DNA of 64,000 nucleotides from Triangularia verruculosa (GCA_033296885.1 MU863880.1:1-64000); one strand, 5' to 3'. Positions 9,409-23,500 are shown, counted from the first letter of the stretch. Numbers and translations: made by a program. Notes: generated by a model not told the origin, from the sequence alone.

Positions 9409-12400
9409 CGCTGTCGAGATATCTACGATGGAAGGTTCGTTCCTTCAACTGCTTAACAGGGAGCCGCTCGTCAGTAGATCCGGGCAGGCAGAGGGCTACT
9501 CCACAGCGGCAGTTCTTGCAGAGGAGGTCAGTGAACTGTTTGGCGCGGAGACCAGGACCGGGAGACCAGGAGGAGATTGCGATATTGTTGTCGGCCGAGG
9601 GAGCTGGGCTCGAATATGTAATGGGCGTGATATCCGGGTTTTGTAAGTCGTGGAGAAGTACGCGAACAGAGAGTATGGAAAGGGGTAGGTGTTAGCCGAG
9701 CGAGAAAGAAACCCGTTTGAGACTGGTTATTGTAATAGTAGCTTTCAGAAGACGGTGGCTCGCGTGCTGGTGGAAGAAGTCATGGACATGATTGGTAGAT
9801 GTCTCAGCATGCGTCTGCCAATAATGGATGTGTGCCGAGCTCGATGAGGTAGTCAGACGAGGGTGCTATCAAACTGCTGAAGAAGAGAGAAGGACTTTCC
9901 CATAGTCACCATCTCCCATCTAGCGGCAGTAGGAATATGACGAACAGGGAAGAGGCTGTATCCAGGTCCGGGAAGATGCGCTCCTGCAGGTTGGCGGCCA
10001 GGATGAGAAGAGGAATAGAAAAATTCTTGACGGCCGTGTTGACAGGATGTGGGGGATGGGGGGCCAGGGTCCAGGGGCATATGAGGGTAACTAATACATT
10101 GAGAACGAGGAGGCCTTCATGGTTGGGAATCTATGAAAAGAACAACAGCAATAGCCGTACCGGAAGTGTACAGATGGGCTTGCATGTTGTGTTGATAGAC
10201 AGGACACTGAACGAAATGGATGGCAAGCCAGGAGACCTAGCCAGGGAGGGGTGTGTGTGGAGGGGACCAGAGGGGGGCGTGTGGTGAGTGGGTCATAATC
10301 AGACAAGGGATGTGCAAGGCCAAGGGCTCGGATGTCGTGGTGAAGAGGGATAAGCTGGCCCTGGCTTTGCCCTAGAGCCACAAGTCAGGGTCCGTACCCC
10401 AGAATGCCAAACGCTTCACTTGTGCGGTAGAGATGGCCTGTCAGATACGGGTAACCTCTGGAGGTAACCCCCGTTGCTTTCGGGACGGACCTCATCGACT
10501 TCGGTTGGGTTTGGGGTAGCTCCAACGCTCCCAACATGGTTGCAAGAGCAAGAGCCGGTACCAAGAACCGGTTTGCCATGTTCGGGCGCTTGATCCAGCT
10601 GGAAAGAGAGCCAGGGCGAAATGTCAAAGTCCAATCCCCGTTCATGCTTTGACTGATGGAGAGGTACCCATCAGGTACTATCCAACAGTTTGTGGCCAAG
10701 TTCAAGTCCATTTCCAGACTACGCCCCTTGGCAGGAGAAATGGTAACAGGCCGCTCTCCAATCATAAGAGACCCAATTGACTTTTTCGGTTGGTGAGGGG
10801 TTGCTCCATCCAAGAAGAAAATGGCAGCAAAGTAAAAACAAAAAAAGAAACGAAAGACGGACCATTCTAGAGACATCGAGAAGATCAGTGCTAGCTAACG
10901 CCGAACATATCGACTATGCGAGATACCGCCCGACTAGGGCAACGGCATGGATGACCACGACTTTGTGCATGAGACCCTCTCTTCTTCGGGCTCGCCCCGG
11001 GTTAACAGCGCTTACTTCGATTAAATGCCATGTTTAATGGCGCAGAACGTCCTCATTGTGCAGCAAAGTTGGGGGCATACCGCGAAGAAGAAAGTCTATG
11101 ATGGGGGGCGGGTCTATGTGGTTGGTTGGGTGGTAAAGTCGGTAAGAGAGGGAGGCCAGTCAGTCATGGCTTTAGTTGGGCTCAAGCGGGCATTGTTTCC
11201 TGAGCTGCTTTCCCCCATCCCAGGTACCACTTCACCATGACGAGTCCGGGGCAGGCGGAACTTGGGTTGCGGCAGAAGAAAGCGAGACGTGTGCAAGCAA
11301 GCAGGTAGGGCGAGGCGTCAGCCAAAAAACAAGTTGCCGCTGCACCTGCATCTGTCCACCAGCAATGACATGACAGCCCAGCCAGGCATAAACAGGCGGT
11401 ACCTGTTTCGACCACAAACGAGTAGGGTGGACATGAACGGAGGAGAAAAAAACGCATAGGACATGGGTTTGAATGAGTTTGGTTTGAAACTGCCCGGTTG
11501 GAGCTTGATCGGAGCCAGACCAGAATGAGATCGTGGTAGGATGGGGCGGGAGGCGGATTTGCGAGAGGCGATGGGCCACCAGCAACTGGTGGTCCATGCC
11601 CCTACTTGATGCTCAACCTCCTTGTTCTCAAAGGATGTTTGATGGTTTGCCGATTTGGTTTGGATGTGCCCTGCTACCATCATGCTGCCCGGTCCCAGCT
11701 TGGACGCTGCCAGCAGCGAGAGTTTGGTCCAGGGCCCCAATGCGGAGAAGGGCCCCATGCTGGATGGGATCAACCCATCTAGCATCTGCATTGCCGAGAC
11801 TCCAGATCTGACTGTTGAACAAACACGCAGTACGACGAAGAGGAGTGAGGAAGTCGTAGATGGGAGGGAGCGGCACGAGAGGCTCGCTTCGATCCGCCTT
11901 CCACCCAAACCCAGAAACGACAGCCGTCCGGCTCGCCAACCTTGGCTCCGGGTTTTGTCTGCAGTCACCGTGATATAAGCCGCCGGGCCAGCTCCGGTAA
12001 TCACTCTTCTGGGTGTTTTTCAGTCATCATTTTGGGGCCTCTGTGCGCAAAAGAACACAGACACTGCGCGAAGACCAAGAGTGCGTCTGTTCTCTCGTCA
12101 GATCCAAGGAAACCCTGGTCTCAATGCGATGCGACATGGATGTGGGATTCGGACAGTGGAAGCATTGCTTGCATGGGTTGCGGGAGCATGAGCCCCTAAC
12201 ACAAGCAAATATCGACTGAACTTGGACAGAACCGTCGCAACAGCTCGGAGGCGCGACAGTCAGGAACCCTGTCAGTTCTCTGTGCACAAGAGATCTTGAG
12301 ATCGATCCGGCGTGTGAGCAGGCGCTGTTGAACCAACCCTGGCAGAACAAGAGCCCGGGGGGCGGATAATAGCGACTCGATGCAGTGTCTGTGCGTTCCG

Positions 12401-15400
12401 GATCATGTTCCTGGTAAGCCCACATCACACAATCCTGTTGTAAGATCCCCAGAGCCGTGACAAAACATTTGTCCTCGCCATGAGCGTGTGAATAATAGCT
12501 TTGCTCATACTGGCGAAGCCCTCCAACAAACGGCCTGGAGACTGTCCATGAACTGGCGGTCAGCTCTTGTGTTCTGTACCTCTGCACGGGTACAGGTGTC
12601 TGCCCTCAGTTCCGCTACGTCCCTCCCCCACACCGTCCGGGATCAGGGTTCTTGCGGGGCAACAGTGCCGGCAGGGTAGCGCCCCCAAGACGATCAATGA
12701 ATCGTAGGTGTTTCCGTTTTGGGGTTTTGTGCCTAGCAAAATCCATGAATTTCCCGGTCTGGCGTTGCTTCCTCTCGGCTGGCTATTGTGGCTCGCCCTG
12801 CCCATGAACCATGATCTACTTCGCGCAATAATAGCCTTTATGCTGCTCCTTGTAATGTCCTCCCTCGTCTTCACAGCTTGGGCGCAATGCTGGCTGTCGA
12901 GCTGCCTGTTACTTGACACGGGTGCAGGTCCTGGAGCCCAATATCAGGACAAGAAGATGCCATTGGAGCTGATCCAACCTGGCTCAGCCACAGCCATGTG
13001 CTACCCACGCTTCATTTTGCCTCACCTTGACCTCTAAACCTGACATGACTCTGGCCCAAATCACTGGCCAGGACCGGTCCAGAACCTCATTTGTATGTCG
13101 TGAGCAGCTCAAGATGGCCGTTATGCACATTCTGTTCAGCGATTCAGGGACCAAACGAACACGAATTTCCATGACCACATGATCGCATATCTTGAGTTGT
13201 ACCATAGTAATGGGCGAATGGCGAGGAAGCGGCACCTGCAAGGCGGGAGTGTGGTGGGCGGGCCAAGGCCATGATAGTCTTGTAGGTCAATGTGAGCGAG
13301 AAAACAAACATGGACCGAAGCAGATCATCGCCGGCTTGTTTCGTTGTTGCCGCCCGAACAAAGCAGCGAAGACGCTCCCAAGATTGGCCGTTTGTTGGTG
13401 CTCAAACCAGCCAACTTCTTCTTGCTCATGCCCTGCCCTTGACGATCGGTGCCGAAGAAAGAGGTTATTTACGCCTACACCACGGTGACCGACTTGCTGG
13501 AGTCGCCGTTCTCAGCTGCCGGCCGTTTCGGCAGCTGCGAATATCAAACAGCAATCGCCAAGTCAAGTGAGATGAACTGCATGTAGTATGTCGTCGACTT
13601 GTTGAGGAACTGAGCCTATGGGAGCAGTCGGCCGATGTGGGCTTGGTTAGCTCTGTTTTCTTGATGTACATTACCCATGATAATTGGACACGGCACATAT
13701 GTAAAGGCGCCCGGATTCGGCAGGCGCCGGTGCCATTCTGGGCTTAGAAAATATGACCCTGGTGCTTCTCAGCTGTGCTGGGTGAATTTGTTGGCCTTGC
13801 ATAATGGCCTGGCCCTGTCACTGCGCCCAAAATCTGGACAGTATACGGCAGTGTTGCGTAGGTGGTACCTTGGGGAGTGCTGGCGGTTGGATGAATCGGA
13901 CGGGTACCCCGTACACCTGGCCACAGTTCTGCAGCGTTAAGATGCGGCTCGACCGCCCCTCCCGGTACACGAGACAGTCGACTCTTGGCGACGTCATTCT
14001 CTCGTCGAGAACAAGGCTTCAACTGTTGGCTTCCAAATCTAAACGAATGTAATAAGCGGTGCTGAATGTAGAGATTGTTTGTGTGTGCTGTGCTGAACTT
14101 ACTTTAACACTATATCTGTTTCTTGACCATAGAAGCACGCCCCGGCTAGGGGTACCAGATGCCCGGTCAAAAAATGACGGCTTCCCACGCTCCACGCCAC
14201 GGGAAAACAAATTTTTGGACAAGAGATCTAAAGATGTGACCATCTACCCAACGTGGCGGTGAACGGCACAGGAACTGGCTTGGGTAGCAAGCATGCATAT
14301 CATCTGTCGCCCGACAAGTGCCTCGAAACCATGTCCCTGCCATCCTGACCGCACTGGATACAACATGGTGAACAATGCGACACCAGGTTGAGTGTAAATC
14401 CCCTCTGTTCTGCGACAAACGGATTTGGCATCGACTATGCAGATGAACTTGAAAAGCGGTCAGTTGCATTGCTTGCAGGCAAGGAAATGGCGCAAGAGAT
14501 GCAGGGGTTTCTGGTGAGAGATTGTGTCCAGATAGCCTCGGGTAGATGCCAGAAGAGGGAATCGGCAGAGCACAAGAATGACTTGTCAGTGCTGCAGTGA
14601 ACCATCAGAGTGTTTCACGTCTTGGCCAGCCCAGCCGTTTGCACGGAAGGCCTAGGAACAAGCCGACACACCAGGCTCGTCGGTCTTCGGGATCGGGCGT
14701 CGACATGAATTGTTTGTGAAGCCGTCGGGAGCATGGACGAGTCCCCCATCAGCGTTGCGCTCCAGGGCATTCAAGAGCAGCTGGCCGAGAACCGGTTCGA
14801 CCAATAGCGAGGCGGATGGGCGTTTGAACTCAGCTTCCCGCGAAATCTCATGTTTGACAGCATCGATGCTGCCGTGTCCTGGGGCTGGTGTTCCCAATGA
14901 CACGGTTCCTCGCCGGAGGGGCTGCAAACGGGAGTTGTCCAATCACAGCGAGGCAGCCGAACAATTGAGCCGCCTTGCGAGGTTGTTCCTCTTGTCCACA
15001 TGCTGGCGGTCGGATAATTTGGAACATTGGAAGCTTTATCGAATTCGACTCCATGTGTCGGACAAAAGAAAAGTTGAGACCTTGGACTTGGAGCATTGAT
15101 TCGATGAAAAGGACAGGAGAAGATGGAGGTGGCTCAGCTGGGCTGGTACCTTAGCCACACTACCGGATTGTGGCTTTCCTTAGCGTCCTCTGCCGGATGA
15201 GTCTGTGCGACGCTGGTTCATCCTGCCAAGACGCCAGGCTGGGTCTCCCATGTTGTATGTCGAACTGCTTCCATTTCAGCTTACCTGAGCATCGCGAAGA
15301 GATCTAGACGCCCGAGATATTCTTTCAAGATAGGCTTTTTGAAGGGAAACACGGTTCCAGGCCCGGATCGGCTCGCTTTCTGGTAACGCTTTTGCATCCA

Positions 15401-15569
15401 TCTCAGCTCTCATTTCTGGTTGATCTCTCTTAACTGACCACTCTCAGGCAGTCATCCACGTACCCCCAACATCTCCATCACAAACCCACGTGCACCACGT
15501 TTCGAACAGTCAGCTCTCTTGCTTCTGTTTCTGTGCCTTGAGAGAAGCGAGCAAAAGCAAGTTACCACT
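9409..15569. other. 6.2-kb spacer with no recognisable gene
   Basis: It lies between divergent genes (Myb on minus, tubulin cofactor B on plus). I read the frames on both strands and found none with a recognisable domain, sensible codon use or spliceable extension. Base composition is balanced, not AT-rich, so it is not an obvious RIP-mutated repeat. It may hold long 5' leaders, non-coding transcripts or distant regulatory sites. Confidence 0.6.
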
Positions 15570-16800
15570 ATGGCCGACGTCCCGCTCTATGTCGTATCCG
15601 ACTACTCGTCTTCGGAAAGACGAATCACGCCCTCATGGTCTATTGCTCAGCTCAAGACCAAGTTGGAGCCCATCACCGGTATTCCTCCGTCGTGCCAGCA
15701 CATCTTCCTCAAGACCTCGTCCAACGACAGGATCCCGATCGCGGCTTCGGATGAGGAGGCGGTCTATCTGCAAAGCTTTCCGCTAGCGCCCTATGCTGAG
15801 TTGCAAGTAAGTGAGACAAAACCGATCCCTCCATGTGCCCCTGAATTTATTCGGCCGGGGAGCTTTGGTGTGCAGGCGCCATCAAAGTGCAAGTAAACAC
15901 GGTGGCGCTGTCATCGTCCTGTTGGCACATGGGCCAAGGCAGCTTCCATCAGGCTCTGAGACATGGAGCACGACAGTACCTTTAACGCCAGATGCTATTC
16001 AAGTAATTATCGGCGGCTGGCTTCTAGTGGTGCTCGCAAATCGTCCTATGGCGCCGCCCTCTTCACCCGGGGTCGGTGAGAGCCACCACGTAGTGGATGT
16101 ACGCTGGAGGCGCATCATGCCCCTGTCTCCAGCCGCTCCAGGGGTGTGTGTGTGTGTGTCTTCAGGACGCTCGTTGGGGGATTCAGGGCTAACTCCGAAG
16201 CCGTGGGGCTTTTCCCCGGCCTCCAACTGGCCTTTTGTTGGCCATATGTCGGTCCGAGGGGGCACTCGAGATGCAAGCTTTTGGAACCCGCAGACTAACA
16301 AACCGTCTTGGCAGGTTGTTGATACGCGGCCAGTGTCTGCCAGACCAAATTTCTCAAGCGCCGCAGGCGTCGAGAAATTCGAGCTGCCCGAAGAGGAGTA
16401 CGAGAAGAAGACAGACTCAGTCCTCGCATGGAAGAAGGCTCAGAAGCTCGGGCGCTTTGACCCAAATGCCCCGACCCACGAGCAGGCCAAAATCGACGCC
16501 ATTGCTCAAGAAATTGAAGCCCGAGGCATCGCGGTTGGGAAGCGATGCAGAGTCGGTGGGCATGACACAAAACGCGGGGAGATCAAGTATGTGGGGGACG
16601 TCAAGGAGATTCCGGGCATTGGTGCCTGGGTGGGCATCCAACTGGATGAGCCGGTTGGCAAGAATGACGGCAGCGTGGGAGGTACGCGTTACTGGGGCGA
16701 GGAATCGGAGCTTAAGCGTGGCGTGTTTGTGAGAGCAGAGCGGGTAGAGGTCGGCGACTTTCCCGTGTTGGACGACCTCGACGACATGGAGGAGATCTGA
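15570..16800 (+). CDS. ALF1: Tubulin-folding cofactor B
   Basis: A cytosolic alpha-tubulin chaperone that captures alpha-tubulin after release from CCT and acts with cofactor E in making or taking apart tubulin dimers. Exons are 15570-15806 (79 codons) and 16315-16800, giving 240 residues, the usual family length. Residues 1-90 form the ubiquitin-like domain (LYVVSDYSSSERRITPSWSI). The C-terminal CAP-Gly domain has GAWVGIQLDEPVGKNDGSV with the GKNDG signature. The protein ends in an acidic tail (DDLDDMEEI), typical of the family. The 508-nt intron is long for this window and is open in the frame of exon 2, which produces a misleading 329-codon frame from 15811; splicing is preferred because it joins the UBL domain with LQVVDTRP. 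Confidence 0.93.
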
Positions 16801-18763
16801 AGCCCAGCGCCAAACCAGCATATGCATACCAATGGAAGCCTTGCCGCCGTCACCATGCTCCGTAGCTTTGAAGTCTTTATTGGCTCTCATCTCGCGCCCC
16901 CGCAAGCACCTTCCTAGCGTGATGTTCTTCTCGTTGAGCTAGTTGCTGAGGCCCGTCCCGATGCGTTAGTGGGCTGCGACCTTCCAAACCTTCATGACAA
17001 CTGCTTGAAGCCGTGAAACCGTTTTGAATGGTGCGCCGGTCCAAACTATACCCCCCAGTGCGTCATTGGATACATTGAGAAGCTGAACACAAGCCGATCG
17101 CTGTATAATCAAGGCGAATCGCGGCCATGGTATTTTCTTGCGCCCTGCCAGTATCACCAACATATGTGAGGTGGCTAGCACCAACATATGTGAGGTGGCT
17201 AGCACCAACATAGCTTGGAGCACGAATACTAATGCTTTACCCGTCTAGTCACCGTGATCTCAGGACTAGGTGGCAGTATATTCACGATGAGGAGACCACC
17301 TGACACAAACAGAGACCATCAGATTCGGAAAAGGGGTTCAGGGGCAACTAAGCTTTGAGGATCTCCAGACGGTAAATTTATCAAAAGAAGACATGTTTAT
17401 GAGGTATTGAATTTGCATTTAACCGCACCATTTATTCTGAGCGGTGATGCAAGGGGTCATTGGGTTTTGTAACGCTTGATGTTCGAGTTTTATGCAGGGC
17501 AAGACGATTACCCCTGAGTGCAACGCTGCGACTAACAAAGCCATCGACAACCATGCAAGTCGACGGCTTCAACCTACAACAAAAATCTCTATTCGTAGTT
17601 TCACTACTTTTTCTCTAAATCAGGTATCTTCAAATTGAATCGACCATATGCCATGTCAACACACCATTTCCTCTCTCAATCTTTGTCTATCTGGCCATAC
17701 ATTTTCTTGACAAGCAGCAATTTAGTGGTAGCGCTGTCAGCAAAACACCAAGCGTTGTTTAGCATCTGAGACTCGGAACGTCGATCACAGAGACAGGATC
17801 TCAAGGAGCAGAAAACTTCCGAGCCAGCCAAATATCTACGAACACAAAACAAAAAATGTTTTCTTTCGGATCACTTCCGAAATAATCGTCGTTGGATCAG
17901 CTTCGCCCTCATGCGGCGAGCAAAAATAGAATGAGATTCATGGCCTTGGGTACGGTCGTTGTCGGGCAGCCACATTGTCCACCTGAGCGTTGAACGACAT
18001 GAGGATAACAGAACAATCAAACCTTCAATGAGGCTCTCCATGATGCTTTTGAATCATGGATGATTTGATGGGGTATGACTGTAAAAGAAGAGGACACGCC
18101 CAGTTGCATTAAGCAATGAATAAACAGTGCGGCACGGGCGTTGGCGCTACTGTAGCCAGCTTAGGTACAGCCGCTTTAAGCTGAACGGGCATTAAAACAT
18201 ATCCAAAACACCTCCCTTGTAGATGCATCCCACACGTCTTCCATCCACCAGCTGCTGGTGTCATGTCGGCAGCGCCCTTGTCGCGCACGACCTTAATTGC
18301 GTGTTGAAAGGGCAGCTTGGCCTGGCAGATGCCATCATGGCCAATGCAGCTTCTGTTTCTGCCGGCTACTGCGGTACCCGTCTTGTTGCCGTCATGGGCT
18401 GCAAGGGAGTGGTATCCATCTAGCAACATCAACCCCTCACCTCTTGGCCTGGCACTCTTTGAGCACGTCGACACGCATATGGCTTTTCTCCGACGATCAG
18501 GAACAGAGGAGCCAAAGCCATGGAGGAGACCCGTCAAGCCTTGCCAATGTGAGATCCCCCAGCACCACGCCTAGTGCCGGCCCTTTTCCAGCCCACCACC
18601 CCCACCTGCCGCGTCTTCCCTCCGTTCCCCTTTCCCTCGAGATTGATCCGGTCTTTTCGCGTTGCTGGTCGAGATCGAATCGTCATCGTCGTCAATTCCA
18701 TCATCAACTTCCAGTTCTGGCTTGGGGCGACGTCGACCGTTGCCGGCCTTTGGATCTGGAACC
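16801..18763. other. Gene-free spacer
   Basis: About 2 kb, AT-richer than its surroundings at 17.3-18.1 kb. Apart from the tandem repeat at 17155-17212 nothing is recognised. It should contain the promoter of the RING-finger gene. Confidence 0.6.
17155..17212. repeat. Tandem direct repeat, 24-bp unit, about 2.4 copies
   Basis: Units at 17155-17178 and 17179-17202 are identical, and the first 10 bases of a third copy follow at 17203-17212. Each full unit contains CATATG and CACC/GGTG-like arms. There is no gene around it. Confidence 0.9.
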
Positions 18764-20523
18764 ATGATGGCTTCGATGAGGGGCCTCCTAACCACCTCCC
18801 TACTGTGGGCCCTCTCTATAACCGTCAGCGCCCAGGATGCCGGGATATCATGGATCGAAAACGCTCCGGCGTGGCAGCAAGAGTCGTTGATGCATCTTCT
18901 AATCAGCCCACCGGAAAGCGAGATTCTACAGCTGACATATGATGTATATCCGTTGACCCGCTCGGTCGGGTTGAACGAGAGCACAGAGATCAGAAACGTG
19001 AGAGAAGAGCGGGTTGTATGTAACGTGAAAGTCGCGGCTGTGCTAACGTACCACAGGGCTACCAAATCCAAGGCTTTTTAACGTATGCCGACGATCTCGA
19101 GTCCATGAACAACCAGTCGATTGCTCTGGTCAGCTGCGATTCCAACAGCTCGACCAGCGTCGTCGGTGAGCTCATCACGACTGCCAAGCCGAGGGCCGTC
19201 TTATTATACAGCATCAAGGGAAACTGCTGCGCGCTACAAGGCTCCTACCAAGACCTCGAAGGGATACCTTACGAGACGTTATTCACCATGGCGAACCAGG
19301 AGGAGTCTATTGCTGCTATGAACAGCACACGCTTGGCAGGTGCATCCGCCGCTGCTACTATCACTGGCGGAATGGCCACGACAGGCCCAGAGACAACTAC
19401 ACAACCGCACGGTGGGAACAACTCGGCCGTGGCGATGAGTATTCTGTACAGCATCACCGGTCTTATCACCCTCCTCTTCCTCGTTATCATCGCCACGGGC
19501 GCGATCAGAGCACATCGGTATCCGGAACGATATGGACCGCGATCGGGCTACGGCGGACGGCCTCGACAAAGTAGAGCAAAGGGGCTGGCGCGCGCCGTGT
19601 TGGAGACGCTCCCCATTGTCAAGTTTGGGGATTCGGCGCCGGCAAAACCGGATCCAGCACTCGAGCTTGAGTCTCAAACATCGCGATCATCACCAGAGCC
19701 GGGGATAGGAACCAGATTATCAGCCATTCCAGAAGAACCCAAGACCCCGAAAACACCAAAAACACCAGCAAAGCGACTAAGCAAATCCCTGGGAACGGTT
19801 TTGGAGTCTGACGATGACGGGCCACCAGTAGCAGCCGCCACCCCCAACGACTCGAAGGTTGTCGTACACACCCCCAACGACGGTGGCAAGCAAATTTCAG
19901 AGGAACACCTCGGCTGCTCCATTTGCACCGAGGACTTTCTCGTGGGGGAAGACGTACGGGTGTTACCCTGTGACCACAAATTCCACCCACCCTGCATCGA
20001 CCCGTGGTTGATCAACGTTTCGGGGACCTGTCCTTTGTGGTGAGTGTCACTACCTCTATTCGGCCCTTTATCTCTCTCATTCTAACCATCTCACAGTCGC
20101 CTTGATCTCCGGCCACATAGCGAACAAAATGCCGAGGACCCCAACCAGCTTGCACCACCTCTTTCCGGAGAGTGGAGTGACAACCACAACGGGCAAACGA
20201 CGACACAACAGCGGAGGAAATCGTTGCGGTTTCTGGATCTCCACCGTCTACGACACGCCTCGGTCGAAGAACGGATTGAGATTCTGAGGAGACATCGATC
20301 ACAGCAGCAATTGAGGGAGTCGCAACCACCACAGACGGCGTCATCGGGTTCGACGGCGGTGGAGTCCGAGGAAGGACATAACCGACGGGCGAGTTTGGCA
20401 GATAGGTTGAGGGATAGGTTTCGGGTGCATACTACGAGACAGTCGGTTGATGGGGAGACGACGACGACGACGACAACGAATACGGCAACGGGGGCTGGAC
20501 CACCGACCTCGACACAGCAATGA
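18764..20523 (+). CDS. Membrane-anchored RING-H2 E3 ubiquitin ligase (PA-TM-RING type)
   Basis: Predicted endomembrane E3 ligase, 547 residues. Exons are 18764-18997, 19057-20039 and 20097-20523. The N-terminus is a signal peptide (residues 1 to about 24, ending VSAQDA), followed by a lumenal region of about 175 residues with several N-glycosylation sequons. One membrane helix lies at about 202-227 (ILYSITGLITLLFLVIIATGA). A basic, Pro/Thr-rich cytosolic linker with KTPKTPKTP repeats leads to a RING-H2 finger at about 365-411: C-x2-C (CSIC), C-x-H-x2-H-x2-C type ligands (CDHKFHPPC) and the final CPLC. The last zinc cysteine codon is made by splicing exon 2 to exon 3, so the long exon 2 frame alone lacks it. 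The architecture is that of RNF13/GRAIL-like ligases; the lumenal PA domain is inferred from layout, not clear motifs. Confidence 0.88.
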
Positions 20524-23500
20524 TTACATCCTCAAGGGGATCATAATGGATTTAATGGCTGAAGACTGAACGACATTCCTAACCGGGTATACGAAAAGGA
20601 CGGATAATAAGTAATGTTTTGGACCTTTTTACTGGGGACTCTTTGATAGAGCACACGGCAGCGACAGCAACAAAGGCAATGGGTGTAATAACCCTTTTTT
20701 TTTTTTTTTTAATCAGCAACAGCGACACTTTATGGCACATGGCGGATGGGCAAACTGGGTTGGTATTGGAAACTTGGGGGAAACATCATGGATCGGCCGG
20801 ACAAAGGGAACGGAACTCGGGGAGGAACTGGCTAGACAATTCCTGGCGTTTTTTTGTTTTTTTTTATATGTGCGTGCTGATTTACGCGGGTGATATCATT
20901 GCAACGGCGTTTTTTTCCCTTTTTTTCCTGCTTTTATGGTGGATATCTGAGCGACGGATACGGGAAATCTGAAATTCTTGAAAGGATGATATCCAGAGAA
21001 TGTTGTGTGGGAGGAAGTTATCAACCTGCTTTGCTAAGGAACGACGCCAAACCTAACTGGACAAAACAGAACAAAACAGAACAAAACAACCAACCAACAC
21101 CCCCAGTGCGAGTGTGTGATCTTATAGATGAGATAAAGTTCTGATTTTTTATTTTTCTTGGAGTGCGACAAAGTAGTGAAAATGAATTTAAAATAGACGA
21201 ATGATTCGTGAGAGAAACGATGAGTTTGATTCCACAGTTTGGTTCACTGGAGTAGTGAGTGTGTTGTAATTAAAGCACCCAAATGCCTGAAGAAAGCATT
21301 TTGGTGTTTTTGTTTTATTTATCTTTTTTTTTTTTTAAAAAAAAAAAAAAAAACACTACGATAGAAGCCAGTAACGCCTGTGGGACCTGCCTATTCTGGT
21401 GATCTTTCTTTCGTGAAATGTATTTATGGAAAGATTCGAAGCCGTGAGACCTTGATGAGGAGAATGGCTGTTTAATCATGCAAGGGACAGGGGAGGGAGT
21501 CCATCTACTTTGTGTTTTTCTCCTCCCGTAGGGTACCAAGACGTCTTTTTTTTCTCCTAGATATATCAAAAGTTGGGATTTTCAGGGATATATGTGATGT
21601 GAGCGCAAGTCGCTCAAGGGATTGACCCTCAAGACTCTCCGAATTCCCGAGAACAAAAGACCTTTTCTTTTTTTTTTTTTTTTTGAAGAGAAGAGGTGGA
21701 GGTGGAGGGCCAAGAAACGCGGGAGCACGGATTCCCCGGATTGATCGCTGCAGGGATTGGGGGAAAGGGCTTGGACCGAGAACCGGGGTTGTTGTTGTTG
21801 TTGAGATGCGCTAAGCTGCTTTGGGACTTATACGAGTGTTTTGTGCTTGAGCTTTATTTGCTGCGGTGATAAGTTGGCGGTTTTTAGGTGTTTGAAGCTG
21901 AGTAGTGTCTGTGGGGGAAAATCGATAACCGTGATGAGTATAGGAACGCCGGTAATTGGGATGAGAGTTAAGTTCATCGAGTTTAGTTAGACCGACCTGG
22001 TATACGTAGTGAGGCTCAAGTTTGGGTCTTGTACTTGTGGGGCGGGGGACACTTGATGATCTGGTAACGGCTGCCCAACGAACTGTTCGAGTCCAGACCA
22101 CCTGACAAAGTAGGTGGTCTGATACTAATGTGAGGCTCAAGAAAGAACTAGCCTTAGCGTAGTGTGGTTTCTAGCTTGACAACGGCGCGGGAAGCGGGGG
22201 AAGCAGTCGAATGTTTTTGAGCCGCATATGACTTGTCAGCTAATTTGAAGCTCGGGTTTCCAAGGCACGTTACAATCATGACAGTTTTCCTGAATAAGGA
22301 ATTAAGAGTTCAAGTTCTGAAGGCTGAGGATTTGGATCAAATGTCTCTCTCTTACGGATTTGAGCAAGTGAGGACGAGGACTGGAGTGGTACGAACTATC
22401 GGCGGCCGACCAGACCAGCCCTGTTGTTACCGTTGTACGGCAGTTGAGAACTTGGTTGGGGTTTGGATGTGAAGCAGGGGGCTTCCTTGAGGGAGGCACG
22501 ATCGAGGGATTGTGAAGGGTAAGTCATTGTCGGAGGGCTGGGTTGAGATCGGGGGGTGTCTTGGATCTTGGGGAAGAGGTGAATACGGCCGGTGTGCTTG
22601 AATTTGGGGGTATGAGCTTAATCAAACTATGCCAGAAGAGGGAATTGAAGCAGTAAGGCAGATAAGATGATATGAACAGAGGAGGATGATGAGCGAAGGA
22701 AGGTGTGACGTATCAACAGGACAGCGTACTGGGAAAGAGCAGTCCATTATCAACCACTTATCAGCACAACGACCCACCAACGATGGTAGCTTCTCTCGCC
22801 AAAAACTCTCTGCTTCTTTCAACTCTGCCCTCGTCTTTTTGACCACTGCCAATATTAGACCACCTTCGGGACCGATGCGGTGGCACTTTCTGCACATACC
22901 TTTCATCTCATCACCGTCAAGACAGGGCTTACAGGTGCATGATCCCCTGCGTCCAGCATGCATCCACGCATCCAAGCAAGATCACGTTCGGTGGCAGCAC
23001 GAAGTTTTCCGAGGCCATGGTTGAGTTGAGAGCTCTGAATGGCCCAGGCGACGGGAACACCAGATCTCATCGGAATTGCCTCTCTTGCCACCTGCCATTT
23101 ATCCCATGTCATCCCGATCCGTAATCTTCCAAGCGGCTCAAACTAGCTACAGGCTCATCATTTCGATGAATGCCGTTGTTTCTCAGACGATGCTTATGCC
23201 CCTGGCCTACCAGGTCAATACGGGCAGACGCTGGCTGACCAACATGGATGGCTGAAAACAACGGTTGTACCGCAGCACCAGGTGGCGCATCAGCTCCTTT
23301 TCTTTCCAAGGTTTGTTTCTTCTCCTCACCATGTCGCTCGCACTGCCTGGGTGTCTTGGATAAGGCCTACCAAGGCAAGTACTTCAGGATCTGAGCTCAG
23401 AAACACCCAGGACGCAGTTTCCGGCCCGGGGGTTCAGACGAACAGCAAGGACCCCCCTCCCATTCTGTCGGGATGGTTCTTCCCCTCTATTTCCCGCTGT

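Noticed and set aside
11318..12587. Minus-strand frames of 228 and 186 codons in the long spacer
   Set aside because: No recognisable motif, Ser/Cys/Arg-rich random-like composition and no supporting splice extension.
15811..16800. 329-codon single frame over the tubulin cofactor B locus
   Set aside because: Its first two thirds are intron sequence; splicing 15806 to 16315 restores the family's ubiquitin-like to CAP-Gly order and normal length.
17155..17212. CRISPR-like array
   Set aside because: Units are directly adjacent with no spacers, and the genome is eukaryotic.
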